Shown one piece after another: positions 9,435 through 18,836 of a stretch of DNA of 64,000 bases. The position numbers and the translations under genes are program-made. The stretch is from Fodinibius sp964490705. Its GTDB lineage: Bacteria; Bacteroidota; Rhodothermia; Balneolales; Balneolaceae. The notes beneath the pieces are model-generated. The model saw nothing but the letters and a program-made list of their open reading frames with translations. It made no database searches and was not told the DNA's origin. How positions within the stretch are numbered: the stretch's first letter is position 1; every line of letters starts with the position of its first letter. The stretch lies in NCBI GenBank assembly GCA_964490705.1, contig CAZBCG010000001.1, positions 434,001-498,000 on the forward strand. The letters run 5' to 3'.

Positions 9435-9842
9435 GTGATACAACGGATTCAATCAGTATTTTTGCTATTAGCCTTTTTGCTCAATGGAAGCGTATTTTTT
9501 AATGCACTTTATCACCACGCCATGGATGATCCCCGCATGTGGATCGGCATCGGTTTTGCCATCATCTTAACGATTGCTGCACTGGGTTCCCTGGGATCTA
9601 TTTTCCTCTACAAAAATCGAGAAAACCATGTTCGCTGGGTCAGCCGATTATTAATCATACAGGTAATTGCCTTTGGATTTGCGTTGGGTATCTATATTTC
9701 GCTGGGCGGTTTTGGTACCTATCTCTGGGATGAAACCATCGGATTGGGATTGTTATTTTTGGCCTTCGCATCGCAGCTTTATGCCCGCAAAAAAATCAAG
9801 GATGATATCGAGCTGGTCAAATCAATGGACCGCATCCGGTAA
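9435..9842 (+). CDS. DUF4293-family integral membrane protein
   Basis: A 135-residue protein with four predicted membrane helices (near 5-25, 36-58, 70-92 and 99-117) and a basic/charged C-terminal tail. The N-terminus MIQRIQSVFLLLAF matches the DUF4293 family, which is found in Bacteroidota and relatives and has no known function. The start is GTG at 9435, chosen because it gives this conserved N-terminus. A TATCTTTG -7-like box lies 40 bases upstream (9388-9395). The DMT transporter starts 24 bases downstream on the same strand. Confidence 0.8.
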   Translation: MIQRIQSVFLLLAFLLNGSVFFNALYHHAMDDPRMWIGIGFAIILTIAALGSLGSIFLYKNRENHVRWVSRLLIIQVIAFGFALGIYISLGGFGTYLWDETIGLGLLFLAFASQLYARKKIKDDIELVKSMDRIR

Positions 9843-9866
9843 CTTCGATTCTTAAGTTTCGTTTTT

Positions 9867-10775
9867 ATGTCTTCTGATTATCCGAAGGTGCAGGTACTGG
9901 CTGCCCTTGCAGCAGGGCTTGCGGCCTTCGGTTTTGCTCCCATTTTGGTACGGCTGGCGCCGAATACCTCTCCATTGGTTTTGGTTGTTTACCGTACCGT
10001 TTTTGCCGCGCTGATGCTATTGCCCTTTTGGTTGTGGACCCGAAACCGGGAATCACGGCAGGGGAAATCCAAAGAGCGGCTCTGGATTGGGCTGTCGGGA
10101 GTTTGCTTGGGATTTCATTTTATCTGCTGGCTTTCATCGCTCTATTATACGTCGGTGGCATCAGCCTCGGTACTCGTTACGATCCATCCCATTATCATGA
10201 TTTTGGTTGAGCGACTGTGGTTTAAGCGTAGCTTTGTTGCCACCACTTGGATTGGAGTCGTGATGGCATTCGGCGGCTCGCTATTGCTGGGCATTTCCGA
10301 CAGCCAGATGGAGCAGTCGTTTTCAGATCCACTGTTCGGCAATCTCCTGGCCCTTACAGCAGCTATTATTTTTGTAGTGTATTTGCTGATCGGGCAGCAG
10401 ATTCGCCAGAAGCGAGCGTGGATCGACTATGTATTTCCGGTTTATTTTTATGCCGCGGCAACGTGTGTATTGGTTGCTATATTGATGGGCAAAAACTTGC
10501 TGAACATTTCTACGATAGGCGTGTGGGCCGGAGCGGGTTTGGCTTTTGGCCCACAGATTCTGGGCCACGGATCAATGAATTTTGCCGTAAAATATGTGTC
10601 GCCAACCCTGCTTTCAACGCTCATTCTTGCAGAACCGCTGTTGGCATCCGTGTTGGCGTTTGCCTTCTTTGCGGAAATGCCGCCTGTTACCTCGATTATT
10701 GCAATGATTATTATCTTGATAGGCGTTGGACTAACGTGGAAACGCGAAAAATCTACTGAAAAAGCAGAAGCTTAA
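9867..10775 (+). CDS. EamA-family (DMT superfamily) transporter
   Basis: A 302-residue inner-membrane protein with about ten hydrophobic helices arranged as two EamA repeats (residues ~10-150 and ~160-295). Typical sequences are FAPILVRLAPNTSPLVLVVYRTVFAALMLL at the start and a second repeat ending in VGLTWKREK. Members export amino acids, nucleosides or other metabolites; the substrate here cannot be inferred. Its last four bases overlap the end of the convergent TonB-receptor gene, so neither has room for a terminator between them. Confidence 0.88.
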   Translation: MSSDYPKVQVLAALAAGLAAFGFAPILVRLAPNTSPLVLVVYRTVFAALMLLPFWLWTRNRESRQGKSKERLWIGLSGVCLGFHFICWLSSLYYTSVASASVLVTIHPIIMILVERLWFKRSFVATTWIGVVMAFGGSLLLGISDSQMEQSFSDPLFGNLLALTAAIIFVVYLLIGQQIRQKRAWIDYVFPVYFYAAATCVLVAILMGKNLLNISTIGVWAGAGLAFGPQILGHGSMNFAVKYVSPTLLSTLILAEPLLASVLAFAFFAEMPPVTSIIAMIIILIGVGLTWKREKSTEKAEA

Positions 10776-13036
10776 AACTGTAACTTTAGCCCGCCCAGGA
10801 ATTTACGTCCGGGCCCCGGCAAGCCGAGCTGCAGGATCCGCAGATCATTAGTGAAATTATTGACGCGAAAAAAGATTTCGCCGCCGTCAATCATATTTCC
10901 CTGTTCGAAAAGCTGATACGAAAGACGTCCGTCAAAAATTAGGGCATCCGGCAAAAGTACAAATGTATTTTGCTCGGTGCGGGAGTAGATACCCCCGGTA
11001 TAATCGGTTTGCAGCAGTGCCCCCAAGCGCTCGGTAATATCATAGTTGATACTTAACTTGCCCAGCCAAGTCGGTTTTTCTTCAATCTTTCGCGGGTCCC
11101 CTTCGAAAAAGCCGCGGATATTCATGTAGGTAACACTACCGTCAATAGAGAGTGATTGAATGGGATTGGCAGCGGCTTTTGCTTCAATCCCCCAGATTCT
11201 TGTGCCCCCCAAATTGATGCGCTGCTCTTTACCGGCATCGGGCCCCTGTTGAATGGTCATTTGATCGATAGTGTCGTAGGTACGCGTGAGAAATGGTGTC
11301 AGTGAGCCACTTACGGTCGATCCCAGCCATTCGATACCTAGTTCGCCGAGATAGGCCGTTACCGGTTTTAGGTTGGGGTTGGGTACGAACTTGCCCAGTG
11401 CCCCGCTGTAGAGCTCGCGCATCGTTGGGAATCGGGGTTTCCTGCCTATGGAGGATCTGATTCGAAGTTGTTCTGATATTTCATAATTAAGTCCGGCGGA
11501 AAAGCTCAGTGCAGAACTGGTATAGCTATCATACCCTTCATTTTTCCACGGGCCTGTATTGGTAATAGCGCTGGCATCGTAGCTGATCCCAAGCAAAGCC
11601 GTTAGGTTATTGCTAATGGGAAACCTGTACTCTGCACCAAGGCTGTAAATTTGTTGACCATAGGTATCGCTGGAATCTGCTCCGGCATTACCCATATTGT
11701 ACGGCACAATCGTTTGGTTGTGCTGAGTGGTCAGAGCATTGAGTGCGATATCGAGTTCTCCATTTCCAATTTCCTGTTCTAAAATAAGTCGCAGTCCGCC
11801 GGTGAGATCCAGATCATTTTGGGCTTGATCAAGATCCTCGTACTCCACACTTTGATATTGGTCGATGTCTTGTGTGAATCGGTTAACCCATACAGATCCA
11901 CGAAGTCGGGCTTTGGATCCCAATGGAATCATACCATTTACAATAGCCATCGATTGACGGATGGTGGGATATCGCCAGTAGCGAACCCTTGTTTCAGCGG
12001 GATTGAGATTGCTTTCGGGAGCTACGCCCTGCTCCGCATCAACATGGAAAAGGGAGGCGCTGAGGCGTGCACCGCTCTGGAATTGCTTGGTGCCTTCAAA
12101 GAAAATATTTACGTGCTCACGGTCGGTGTTAACGCGCGTATCTCCGGGCGGTTGACTATAGGGGAGCGTGGCGCCATCCGGAATGCTGTAATCGTACTGT
12201 TTGGAATAGGAGGCTTCGGCGGTGTATGAAAAGTTGTTGCTCTTCCCCATTTGAAGTACCGTAGCTTGGCCTAATCCCGGTGATGAGCCAATAACTTTTG
12301 CCTCGGTGCGGTGGCCCTGAGTAGATAGCGAGCGTGCTCGAAAGTTGACGGCACCGCCAATGGTATTTGTGCCATATACAACTGAGGGCACCCCCTTTGA
12401 GACGGTTACACCACCGAGCATCGAGGAGGGTAAAAAGCCGATATCCACGCGATTATCCCACGGCACATTGATGAGCGCGCCGTTAAAGAATTGAGCAGTC
12501 TGGCGATCGGCCGAATTCCGCAGGTAAAGGACAGTTTGGCCGCGTGAGTTAGTAGCTACATGGGCTGCCGGCAGCATACGTGCTACATCTGCAACCGTAC
12601 CCAGATCAACCTGCTCAATCTCTTCGGCTGAAATCCGCTGAATAGTAGTTGGGTTGGTATTGGTTTGTTGCTTATTGCTGACTACAATTTCATTCAGCTC
12701 GTAAGTCGCCGGCTGCAGCGTAATATTTATAGTTTCTGTTTCTTCCTCTTGCAGGGTGATTACTTTTGTTGCCGATTGATATCCCACGGCCGTAACCTCG
12801 AGTTCATAACGTCCGGCGGAAAGGTTATCAAATGCATAATTGCCCAGGCTGTCGGAGATGGCGCCGGTCGAAAATTCGGTTTCCAGGCTTGCCAGATATA
12901 GGTTTGCACTTTCTATGGCTTTGCTGTTCTCAGCATTTGTAAGTGTGCCCTCGATGGCAGAGGTCTGTGCCTGCAGGCTACTCAAATTACATAGGAGCAA
13001 GCAGCAGAATATCAGAAATGCAAAACGAATTTTCAT
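10772..13036 (-). CDS. TonB-dependent outer-membrane receptor
   Basis: A 754-residue receptor. The start at 13036 is preferred because it begins directly with the signal peptide MKIRFAFLIFCCLLLCNLSSLQAQ; a longer frame to 13144 only adds an implausible N-terminal extension. A carboxypeptidase-regulatory-like beta domain (about residues 27-110) is followed by a plug domain (SAEEIEQVDLGTVADVARMLP..., AVNFRARS) and a 22-strand-type barrel ending in GGLKLQF with terminal Phe. Family members import siderophores, vitamins or glycans using TonB energy. No SusD-like or periplasmic partner is adjacent, so the substrate is open. Confidence 0.9.
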   Translation of the reverse strand: MKIRFAFLIFCCLLLCNLSSLQAQTSAIEGTLTNAENSKAIESANLYLASLETEFSTGAISDSLGNYAFDNLSAGRYELEVTAVGYQSATKVITLQEEETETINITLQPATYELNEIVVSNKQQTNTNPTTIQRISAEEIEQVDLGTVADVARMLPAAHVATNSRGQTVLYLRNSADRQTAQFFNGALINVPWDNRVDIGFLPSSMLGGVTVSKGVPSVVYGTNTIGGAVNFRARSLSTQGHRTEAKVIGSSPGLGQATVLQMGKSNNFSYTAEASYSKQYDYSIPDGATLPYSQPPGDTRVNTDREHVNIFFEGTKQFQSGARLSASLFHVDAEQGVAPESNLNPAETRVRYWRYPTIRQSMAIVNGMIPLGSKARLRGSVWVNRFTQDIDQYQSVEYEDLDQAQNDLDLTGGLRLILEQEIGNGELDIALNALTTQHNQTIVPYNMGNAGADSSDTYGQQIYSLGAEYRFPISNNLTALLGISYDASAITNTGPWKNEGYDSYTSSALSFSAGLNYEISEQLRIRSSIGRKPRFPTMRELYSGALGKFVPNPNLKPVTAYLGELGIEWLGSTVSGSLTPFLTRTYDTIDQMTIQQGPDAGKEQRINLGGTRIWGIEAKAAANPIQSLSIDGSVTYMNIRGFFEGDPRKIEEKPTWLGKLSINYDITERLGALLQTDYTGGIYSRTEQNTFVLLPDALIFDGRLSYQLFEQGNMIDGGEIFFRVNNFTNDLRILQLGLPGPGRKFLGGLKLQF

Positions 13037-13433
13037 GATGTGGGAGAAATTCTGTCGAAGCAGAGAAAAGTGATCAAAAATTGAACTTAAGGTATCGAAA
13101 ATAGGATATCTACTCAATAGCATAAGGATGCTATTTTGGTCCAATGGTGAGGCACTTCAACATCACAATAAAAAATTTGCCAGGAGGGGTATATGTTGCA
13201 ATAAGATGTTACGATGAAGCAAGTTTGGGAGGTATCATTTCTTGTAAACGAAATACTTATTACTCGTGTTTACCGATGAGAGTATTTTGTGGGGACATCC
13301 ATTACGAACATTAGAAATTTTTACATTCACACGATTTTGAAGTTTTTTGGCTATCTTTAAGTACAAATAAAAAGATGTACGTGGCTGATTTTTTTGCATT
13401 TAGGTTCATCAATTGATAACCAAGTTATGCACT
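13037..13433. other. divergent intergenic region between TonB receptor and MltF-like gene
   Basis: About 400 bases without a convincing gene. It holds a short perfect hairpin (AATAGCAT / ATGCTATT, loop AAGG, 13116-13135) close to the receptor start, which could be an operator or leader element, and a TATCTTTA box (13352-13359) that may be the -7 element for the MltF-like gene. No riboswitch consensus was recognised. Confidence 0.4.
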
Positions 13434-14954
13434 ATGGGAACATTTAAAAGCGATCCATCAAGGTTGTATTTGGCCGGGACTGTTGCGTTAGCGCTTTTTG
13501 TAAGCAGTTGCTCGTTGACTGAAGACGCGCCCTCAGAAGAGGTAACGAGTGAGGAGGGCCTCAAGGTGAATGTGGTAGAGCCTATCGAGCGTGATTATGC
13601 TGAAATCAAGCAAAATGGCGTGCTACGGATGATTACCCGGTATAGTTCCAACACCTATTTTCTGCATCAGGGAGTGGAGTGGGGATTTGAATATGAGCTT
13701 GTCCATGAGTTTGCTGACAAGCACGACCTGGCGCTGGAGGTGGTCGTTGTTGGTCCCGACCAAAATCCATATGATCTGCTAAATAGCGGTACGGGAGATA
13801 TTATTGCCGCCAATTACACGCGGACACCTGAGCGCAAAAAGTATGTCACATTTACGCGTCCTTATAATCTCGTCAATCAGCTATTGGTGTTTTCGGATGA
13901 TATTACCAATCCCCCACAAACTATTGAGGAAGTTGCACAGCGTAAAATTCCCATAACGGTACGCCGCAACAGCTCGTATTACTATCGTCTTAAAGAATTG
14001 CAGAGGCAGGGGCATAATTTGTCTATCCACCTGGTGTCGAATAAAAAAGATACCGAATCGCTGCTGTTTGAAATTTCGAATAATAACTTTGCGGCAACCG
14101 TAGCTGATGATAATATTTTTCAGGCTTCAAATAAGTATATGAAAGGGATCAAGCGAGGTCCCGTGATTGCCGAAAATGATACTATCGCCTGGGCTATCCG
14201 CGATAATGCGCCTAACCTCAAGACAGAGCTCAATCGATTTTTATATGATCATTTTCGATTTGGCAAGCCGGGCGAACAACCCAAGCGCTCCACGTTTTTG
14301 AATGTGTTGCGTAATCGGTACTTCAAGGAGGGGCCACAAATTGCGGATTATTATAATCCAGAATCGAATATTTTGGGTGGGAGCGTTATTTCGCCCTACG
14401 ATGGGCTGATTAAAGAGGTAGCAGATTCTGCAGGCGTAGATTGGCTGCTAATTGCCTCGATTATTGCACAGGAGACAAAATTTAATCCCAATGCAAAAAG
14501 TTGGGCTGGTGCTGTGGGGCTCATGCAGGTGTTGCCGCGTTACTCTGAAGTTTCTTCCGAAGAACAGCTTTATAATGAAGAAATCAACCTTCGAGAGGGC
14601 GTACGTATTATTAAAGAGCATTTGGATCATTACGCATATATGGACAGCACTAACCGCTGGTCGTTTGCACTGGCAGCGTATAATGCCGGGCAGGGTCATG
14701 TGGCAGATGCACGGCGCTTGGCTATCGATCACAATAAAGATCCCAACCAGTGGAAAAATGCCTCTGATGCGCTGCTAAAGCTGATGCAGCGAAAGTATTA
14801 CAAAGATGCCCGCTATGGATTTTGCCGGGGTATCGAAACGGTACGCTATGTGGAGGAGATCAAAAACCGTTATAAAACCTATCAAACAATTTTGACGCTT
14901 AACGACAGCGAAGCCGAAGATTCTGTGCCCGGAGTGATGGGGTTATTTAATTGA
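13434..14954 (+). CDS. mltF: MltF-like membrane-bound lytic transglycosylase lipoprotein
   Basis: A 506-residue cell-wall enzyme. The ATG start at 13434 gives a lipoprotein signal (LAGTVALALFVSSC, Cys26); a TTG at 13413 would add seven residues. The first part is a bacterial extracellular solute-binding type 3 domain (about 50-295: GVLRMITRYSSNTYF..., GTGDIIAANYTRTPERKKYV). The second is a transglycosylase SLT domain with the catalytic Glu in IIAQETKFNP, then GAVGLMQVLP and ALAAYNAGQGHV. This two-domain order is that of MltF. It cleaves peptidoglycan glycan strands from the periplasmic face. It overlaps the convergent phosphatase gene by 8 bases. Confidence 0.92.
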   Translation: MGTFKSDPSRLYLAGTVALALFVSSCSLTEDAPSEEVTSEEGLKVNVVEPIERDYAEIKQNGVLRMITRYSSNTYFLHQGVEWGFEYELVHEFADKHDLALEVVVVGPDQNPYDLLNSGTGDIIAANYTRTPERKKYVTFTRPYNLVNQLLVFSDDITNPPQTIEEVAQRKIPITVRRNSSYYYRLKELQRQGHNLSIHLVSNKKDTESLLFEISNNNFAATVADDNIFQASNKYMKGIKRGPVIAENDTIAWAIRDNAPNLKTELNRFLYDHFRFGKPGEQPKRSTFLNVLRNRYFKEGPQIADYYNPESNILGGSVISPYDGLIKEVADSAGVDWLLIASIIAQETKFNPNAKSWAGAVGLMQVLPRYSEVSSEEQLYNEEINLREGVRIIKEHLDHYAYMDSTNRWSFALAAYNAGQGHVADARRLAIDHNKDPNQWKNASDALLKLMQRKYYKDARYGFCRGIETVRYVEEIKNRYKTYQTILTLNDSEAEDSVPGVMGLFN

Positions 14955-16680
14955 CTTTTAAGACGATGAGCGTGATGTCGTCGTATTGAATGTCATGCGA
15001 AAACTGTTTCACGGCCTCAATAATAGCTTGTTCTATTCCCTCGGATGATTTATCCCTGTTTTCTTTGATACAGGTGATCAGCCGTTCTTCTCCAAACTCT
15101 TCGGTCTCATCTTCGTTCATCGCTTCGGTGACCCCATCCGTATAAAAGACCAGCACATCATCGGTTGAAAGCTGAATGGTTTGCTCCTCGTATGGCGTCA
15201 TCGTGGCCATTGCTCCCAAAATAAGCCCTCCCTCTTCGAGCTCTTCGGGGTTGTCTTTTCCATCTTTGAGCCAAATGGGCGGATTGTGCCCCGCATTAAC
15301 GAATCGAAATTCCGCATTTTCGGGATTGAAAATACCCCAGAAGAAGGTAATAAACTTGTCGCTCGGCGTGTTCTGGTGGATGATGTCGTTGATCTGTCCC
15401 GATGCTTCGCTTAGTGAAATATCTACCGGTAACAGAACGTGCAACATCGCCTGGAGATTGGCCATCAGCAGAGCGGCCGGAATACCCTTGCCGGTGACAT
15501 CACCAATCGCAAAAAGCAGATGATCGGCGGGCGTTTTGAGGATATCAAAATAGTCGCCGCCCACTTGGTACGATGAAATATTTTTTGCCGCAATATCAAG
15601 CTGATCAACTTGCGGAATGGGATCGGGCAGTAATCCTTTTTGGATACTTTTGGCAATCGTCAGTTCTTCTTCGATGCGCTCTTTTTCAATCCGCTCTTCG
15701 AGCAAATACGTCTTTTGGATAGAAAGAACCGCCAAATTCCCGAGGGACTGCAAGAAATTGTAATCAGAGGTTGTGTAGGCTTCTTCATTGGCCCGTGCAC
15801 CAACGCCCACCAGCGCAATTTTCTCACTCTGGAATTGTAGCCCGATCACGGCTTTAATCTGGTTCTCAGCCAGGAACGGTATTCGTTCTTCCAGCTCTTC
15901 ATCCACTTCAACGAGGTCGTCTTCCAGTGAGAAAAGAGTTTCTTTTTGTTCTGCCGAAAGCGATCCTCGGATGCCGCTGCTGGCTACCATTTCGCGTTGG
16001 CCTTCATTTTCGAGCACAAAGAAAAACTTGCGGATCAGCATCTGTCCCAGCATGGCAAACTTGAAAATACGGACGATCTCATCCCGATCCACCATGATGT
16101 TGAAATCCTTGCTGAGATCAAACAGCGTGTTCAGCTCATAAACTTTGCGATCCAGCATCCGGTTGATACGTCGCAGTTCAGTAAACATTCGGGAATTGGC
16201 AATGGCGACCGACGAAATAATGGAGAGGCTTTCAATAAATTCAATTTCGTGCTCACTCAGCGATTGCTTATTTCCCTTCGATCCCAGACAGAGAAAACCA
16301 ATATGATTATTGCTGGTTTGCAGGTTAAAAAAGGTGCAATGTTGGTCGCCCTCGATCACTTCGGGTATCTCAAAATCATCCATACCACAGCGGATCACCG
16401 ATTGCTGTTTTACTTTTTGATCCCAATCGAACGAAAGGGTTTGCCCCTCATCGGGACATGCGCGCCCCTTGGATTTCGAGACAATATAGTTGTCGGTGCC
16501 CGGCTGGTAGATGAGAATCATACCACGGCTTACCATCAGCTTACCCATGGTGATGAGCAACAGGTTATTGAGGACAAAGTCCATATCTTGAGACTCGATG
16601 AGCATCCGTGAGGTCTCAAGCAAGGTTTTTATTTCAAATCGGGATTCCCGATTTTCGTTTTTGGAAGAAGAGCTGCTCAA
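14947..16680 (-). CDS. RsbU-like PP2C (SpoIIE) phosphatase with GAF domains
   Basis: A 577-residue cytoplasmic regulator. Two GAF-like sensor regions (about 15-170 and 180-335) precede a short coiled-coil linker (EERIEKERIEEELTIAKSIQKGLLP) and a SpoIIE/PP2C phosphatase domain (about 355-575). Metal-binding motifs GGDYFDI, GDVTGKGIPAALLM, YTDGVTEA and YDDITLIVLK are all present, so the domain should be active. In partner-switching systems this phosphatase dephosphorylates the STAS antagonist. It is the last gene of a tight operon with the RsbW-like kinase (4-base gap) and STAS protein, which supports that role. The GAF ligand is unknown. Confidence 0.92.
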   Translation of the reverse strand: MSSSSSKNENRESRFEIKTLLETSRMLIESQDMDFVLNNLLLITMGKLMVSRGMILIYQPGTDNYIVSKSKGRACPDEGQTLSFDWDQKVKQQSVIRCGMDDFEIPEVIEGDQHCTFFNLQTSNNHIGFLCLGSKGNKQSLSEHEIEFIESLSIISSVAIANSRMFTELRRINRMLDRKVYELNTLFDLSKDFNIMVDRDEIVRIFKFAMLGQMLIRKFFFVLENEGQREMVASSGIRGSLSAEQKETLFSLEDDLVEVDEELEERIPFLAENQIKAVIGLQFQSEKIALVGVGARANEEAYTTSDYNFLQSLGNLAVLSIQKTYLLEERIEKERIEEELTIAKSIQKGLLPDPIPQVDQLDIAAKNISSYQVGGDYFDILKTPADHLLFAIGDVTGKGIPAALLMANLQAMLHVLLPVDISLSEASGQINDIIHQNTPSDKFITFFWGIFNPENAEFRFVNAGHNPPIWLKDGKDNPEELEEGGLILGAMATMTPYEEQTIQLSTDDVLVFYTDGVTEAMNEDETEEFGEERLITCIKENRDKSSEGIEQAIIEAVKQFSHDIQYDDITLIVLKVN

Positions 16681-16684
16681 AATG

Positions 16685-17107
16685 TTACTTATTTTTGGTC
16701 ATCCTGATTTCGTTTACCGATCCCTTGGTCTGGTATTCCACACTGTCCATCAGTTTTCGGATGAGATAAACACCCACGCCGCCCCGTTTTTTCTCTTTGA
16801 TTTTTTGTCGTACATCGGGTTTGGAGTAGTCGCTGGGATCAAAGGCATCGCCGGTATCCAGCAGCGAGATCCAAAATTGCTTGCTGTTGTATCCCAGTTT
16901 AATATCTACTGATTTGTGCTCGTCGTTCTTATAGGCGTGCTTAATAATGTTGGTATAGGCCTCATCGACGGCCAGCCGGATATCTTCGACATCTTGCTGG
17001 GCGAATCCAAACTCGGCAGCATGCTTGGCCACAAAATTGCGCACCTCGGCCAAATGCTCCGTCGAAGCCTGGACAGATATACTATATGTAGCAGGTGATT
17101 GTGACAA
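16685..17107 (-). CDS. RsbW-like anti-sigma factor serine kinase
   Basis: A 140-residue GHKL-fold protein of the anti-sigma-factor kinase type (HATPase_c_2). The ATP-binding N box is DIRLAVDEAYTNIIKHAY, the G1 motif is LLDTGDAFDP, and the G2 motif is GGVGVYLIRKLMD. In partner switching it binds a target (often a sigma factor) and phosphorylates the STAS antagonist. It sits between the STAS gene (8-base gap) and the RsbU-like gene (4-base gap). No sigma factor is adjacent, so its target must lie elsewhere or be another kind of protein. Confidence 0.9.
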   Translation of the reverse strand: MSQSPATYSISVQASTEHLAEVRNFVAKHAAEFGFAQQDVEDIRLAVDEAYTNIIKHAYKNDEHKSVDIKLGYNSKQFWISLLDTGDAFDPSDYSKPDVRQKIKEKKRGGVGVYLIRKLMDSVEYQTKGSVNEIRMTKNK

Positions 17108-17115
17108 GGCAGTTA

Positions 17116-17475
17116 TTATTTCGATTCGTCATTTTCGAATTTTTCGATCGCGTCCGACTCATGCTCTAGAATGTCGTAAAGTGTTGGAAAGCCCAGCAGA
17201 TCAAACACATTATACACCTTGGAGTTCATGTTCGTAAGTTTGATATCTCCGCCGAGGCTACGCACATCCTCGATATAGGCCATAAAAACACCAAGCCCGG
17301 CACTGGCAATGTAATCCAGTTGCTGGCAATTCACGATAATCTGATGTTTTTCGTTGTCGATCAGACTTTTAAGTGAGTTTTCCAGCTGCGAAGCTGTATG
17401 AGCATCCAGTTCACCGCTAAGCTCGAGCACATCGTAGGAGCGAACTTCCTTGTGATTAATGTCAAAATTTTTCAT
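17116..17475 (-). CDS. STAS-domain anti-sigma factor antagonist (RsbV-like)
   Basis: A 119-residue single STAS domain. The ATG at 17475 (MKNFDINHKEV...) is preferred; the open frame runs on to 17658 but the extension is cysteine-rich, unlike any STAS protein. The motif DYIASAGLG contains the conserved phosphorylatable serine (S58). It leads the operon STAS - RsbW-like kinase - RsbU-like phosphatase, which together make a complete kinase / phosphatase / antagonist switch for a general-stress or envelope response. Confidence 0.9.
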   Translation of the reverse strand: MKNFDINHKEVRSYDVLELSGELDAHTASQLENSLKSLIDNEKHQIIVNCQQLDYIASAGLGVFMAYIEDVRSLGGDIKLTNMNSKVYNVFDLLGFPTLYDILEHESDAIEKFENDESK

Positions 17476-17655
17476 TACTGCGGATTTGATATTAGAAAAC
17501 TGTTCCCTGATGGAATGAACCTGTAAACATATAAAATTTTCTGAACATGGTACGCAAAAAACAGGCGGAGTTGAAATCTGATTTAAAAGCCGTCGAAAAT
17601 TGCCAAGTGAATCTATGATAACGGGAGGGAATACGAAAAACAGCGCGGAAGGGTT

Positions 17656-17693
17656 CAAAAAAATAAGGCCTCACAAGTATCAGTTGTGAGGCC
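17656..17693 (-). terminator. Rho-independent terminator
   Basis: A perfect 10-bp stem GGCCTCACAA (17667-17676) / TTGTGAGGCC (17684-17693) with a 7-nt loop. On the minus strand it is followed by a T-rich run (complement of AAAAAAATAA), so it ends transcription from the hydrolase gene to its right. Confidence 0.85.
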
Positions 17694-17807
17694 CTGACTA
17701 TTCATCAAGAGAGACGCTACTTGAGCGCTCTGTAATATACATTAATTCCCGGCTTCCAAACAAATAATTTTGTTAAATGTTGTTTATTTCAATATTCAAG
17801 TATCTTA

Positions 17808-18743
17808 CTATTTTGAGGTTTCGCTAGATTCATGCGAGCCAACGTTTTTCAGAAAATGCAGAGTGTCACTAATAACGTTATTAACCGATTTTGATACCAA
17901 TCCACTGCATATAACGTGATTTTGTGCTTCCGGAAAATTCGTTAGATCTACCATTTCTGTGCGAGAACCCAGATTTTTTGCCATTTGTTTTATCGCAGGT
18001 ATTGAAACTACCGTATCTTGTTGATTTCGATTTTTATAATAATAGCCTATAAATGTCGGCTGATGTATCTTTTTAAAGAGGCCGCTGTTCATGTTATGCT
18101 GCACAAAAGCACCCAGTGCTAACGCACCGCCCAGCGCATAGTTTGTATTCCAGATGCGTGCCTCAGCGTAGGTTGTTTCCGGACTTTTAATGAGATGCTT
18201 TTTGCCGGGTACAATGCCCAGGATGTTACGCATAACAACGTTAGTCAGCAGTTTTTGATTGATGCCATAAAACTGAATGAGAGGGGAATAGAGAATGAGC
18301 GATGAAATCGAATTCCGATACTGGGGCTGGGCCGCCAGATAAAGTGCCAGAGAACCACCCGTTGACGCCCCCATGAGGATCACCTTTTTACCGATCCGTC
18401 GTCCCATTTCGAGAGCAAAATGAGCAGAACTCAGCAGTTTCTCTTCTGTCAGATTTAGCAGTGGATAGTCGGATTGAATGCCATGTTCGGCAATCCGGCT
18501 TAAAAAAAGATTATAGCCCATTTGTTGGGCTACCTGCTTATGAACGGGATCGCCCTCGAGATGGGAAGCCCGAAATCCATGCAGATACACAATAGCGTAC
18601 TCTGTTTGCTGTGGTTGATTTGGATCAGCCCAGATGATTTGTGCCTCGACATCATCTTTGAGATTGTACGCTGTTTCCTGATCAGCGATAAACTCATCGA
18701 GCTCTGCTATTGAGTTGGGGATATCAAAAGAGGCATTCATCAT
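17808..18743 (-). CDS. alpha/beta-hydrolase
   Basis: A 311-residue cytoplasmic alpha/beta-hydrolase. The oxyanion-region motif VYLHGFRAS, the nucleophile elbow GASTGG (Ser) and a C-terminal His region (QNHVI) are visible; the acid is probably in the segment around TEMVDLTNF. No signal peptide is present. Substrate is unknown: esterase, lipase or peptidase activity are all possible. It is a single gene with its own terminator downstream and the SPOR lipoprotein gene upstream on the same strand, separated by another terminator. Confidence 0.82.
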   Translation of the reverse strand: MMNASFDIPNSIAELDEFIADQETAYNLKDDVEAQIIWADPNQPQQTEYAIVYLHGFRASHLEGDPVHKQVAQQMGYNLFLSRIAEHGIQSDYPLLNLTEEKLLSSAHFALEMGRRIGKKVILMGASTGGSLALYLAAQPQYRNSISSLILYSPLIQFYGINQKLLTNVVMRNILGIVPGKKHLIKSPETTYAEARIWNTNYALGGALALGAFVQHNMNSGLFKKIHQPTFIGYYYKNRNQQDTVVSIPAIKQMAKNLGSRTEMVDLTNFPEAQNHVICSGLVSKSVNNVISDTLHFLKNVGSHESSETSK

Positions 18744-18782
18744 TACATAGCGGTTATCGCAGAAACGTTCTTTAATAAAAAT

Positions 18783-18818
18783 AAAAAAAGCACCAAGGGA
18801 GAATCCCCGGTGCTTTTA
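18783..18818 (-). terminator. Rho-independent terminator after the SPOR lipoprotein gene
   Basis: AAAAGCACC (18786-18794) pairs with GGTGCTTTT (18809-18817), with an inner GGGA/TCCC pairing. A run of T follows on the minus strand. It lies 20 bases past the SPOR gene stop codon. Confidence 0.85.
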
Positions 18819-18836
18819 TGAATGTATATCAACAAT

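Noticed and set aside
13037..13144. Extended start for the TonB receptor at 13144
   Set aside because: The ATG at 13036 gives a clean signal peptide; the extension has no family support.
13145..13412. GCCAGGAGGGG near 13180 resembling the B12-box of a cobalamin riboswitch beside a TonB receptor
   Set aside because: It is on the wrong strand for the receptor, and the other conserved riboswitch blocks are missing.
16685..17107. RsbW-like gene as sensor histidine kinase
   Set aside because: No H box or membrane/sensor part; size and neighbours match an anti-sigma kinase.
17476..17658. 61-residue N-terminal extension of the STAS protein
   Set aside because: Hydrophobic, cysteine-rich and absent from STAS antagonists; ATG at 17475 fits the domain start.
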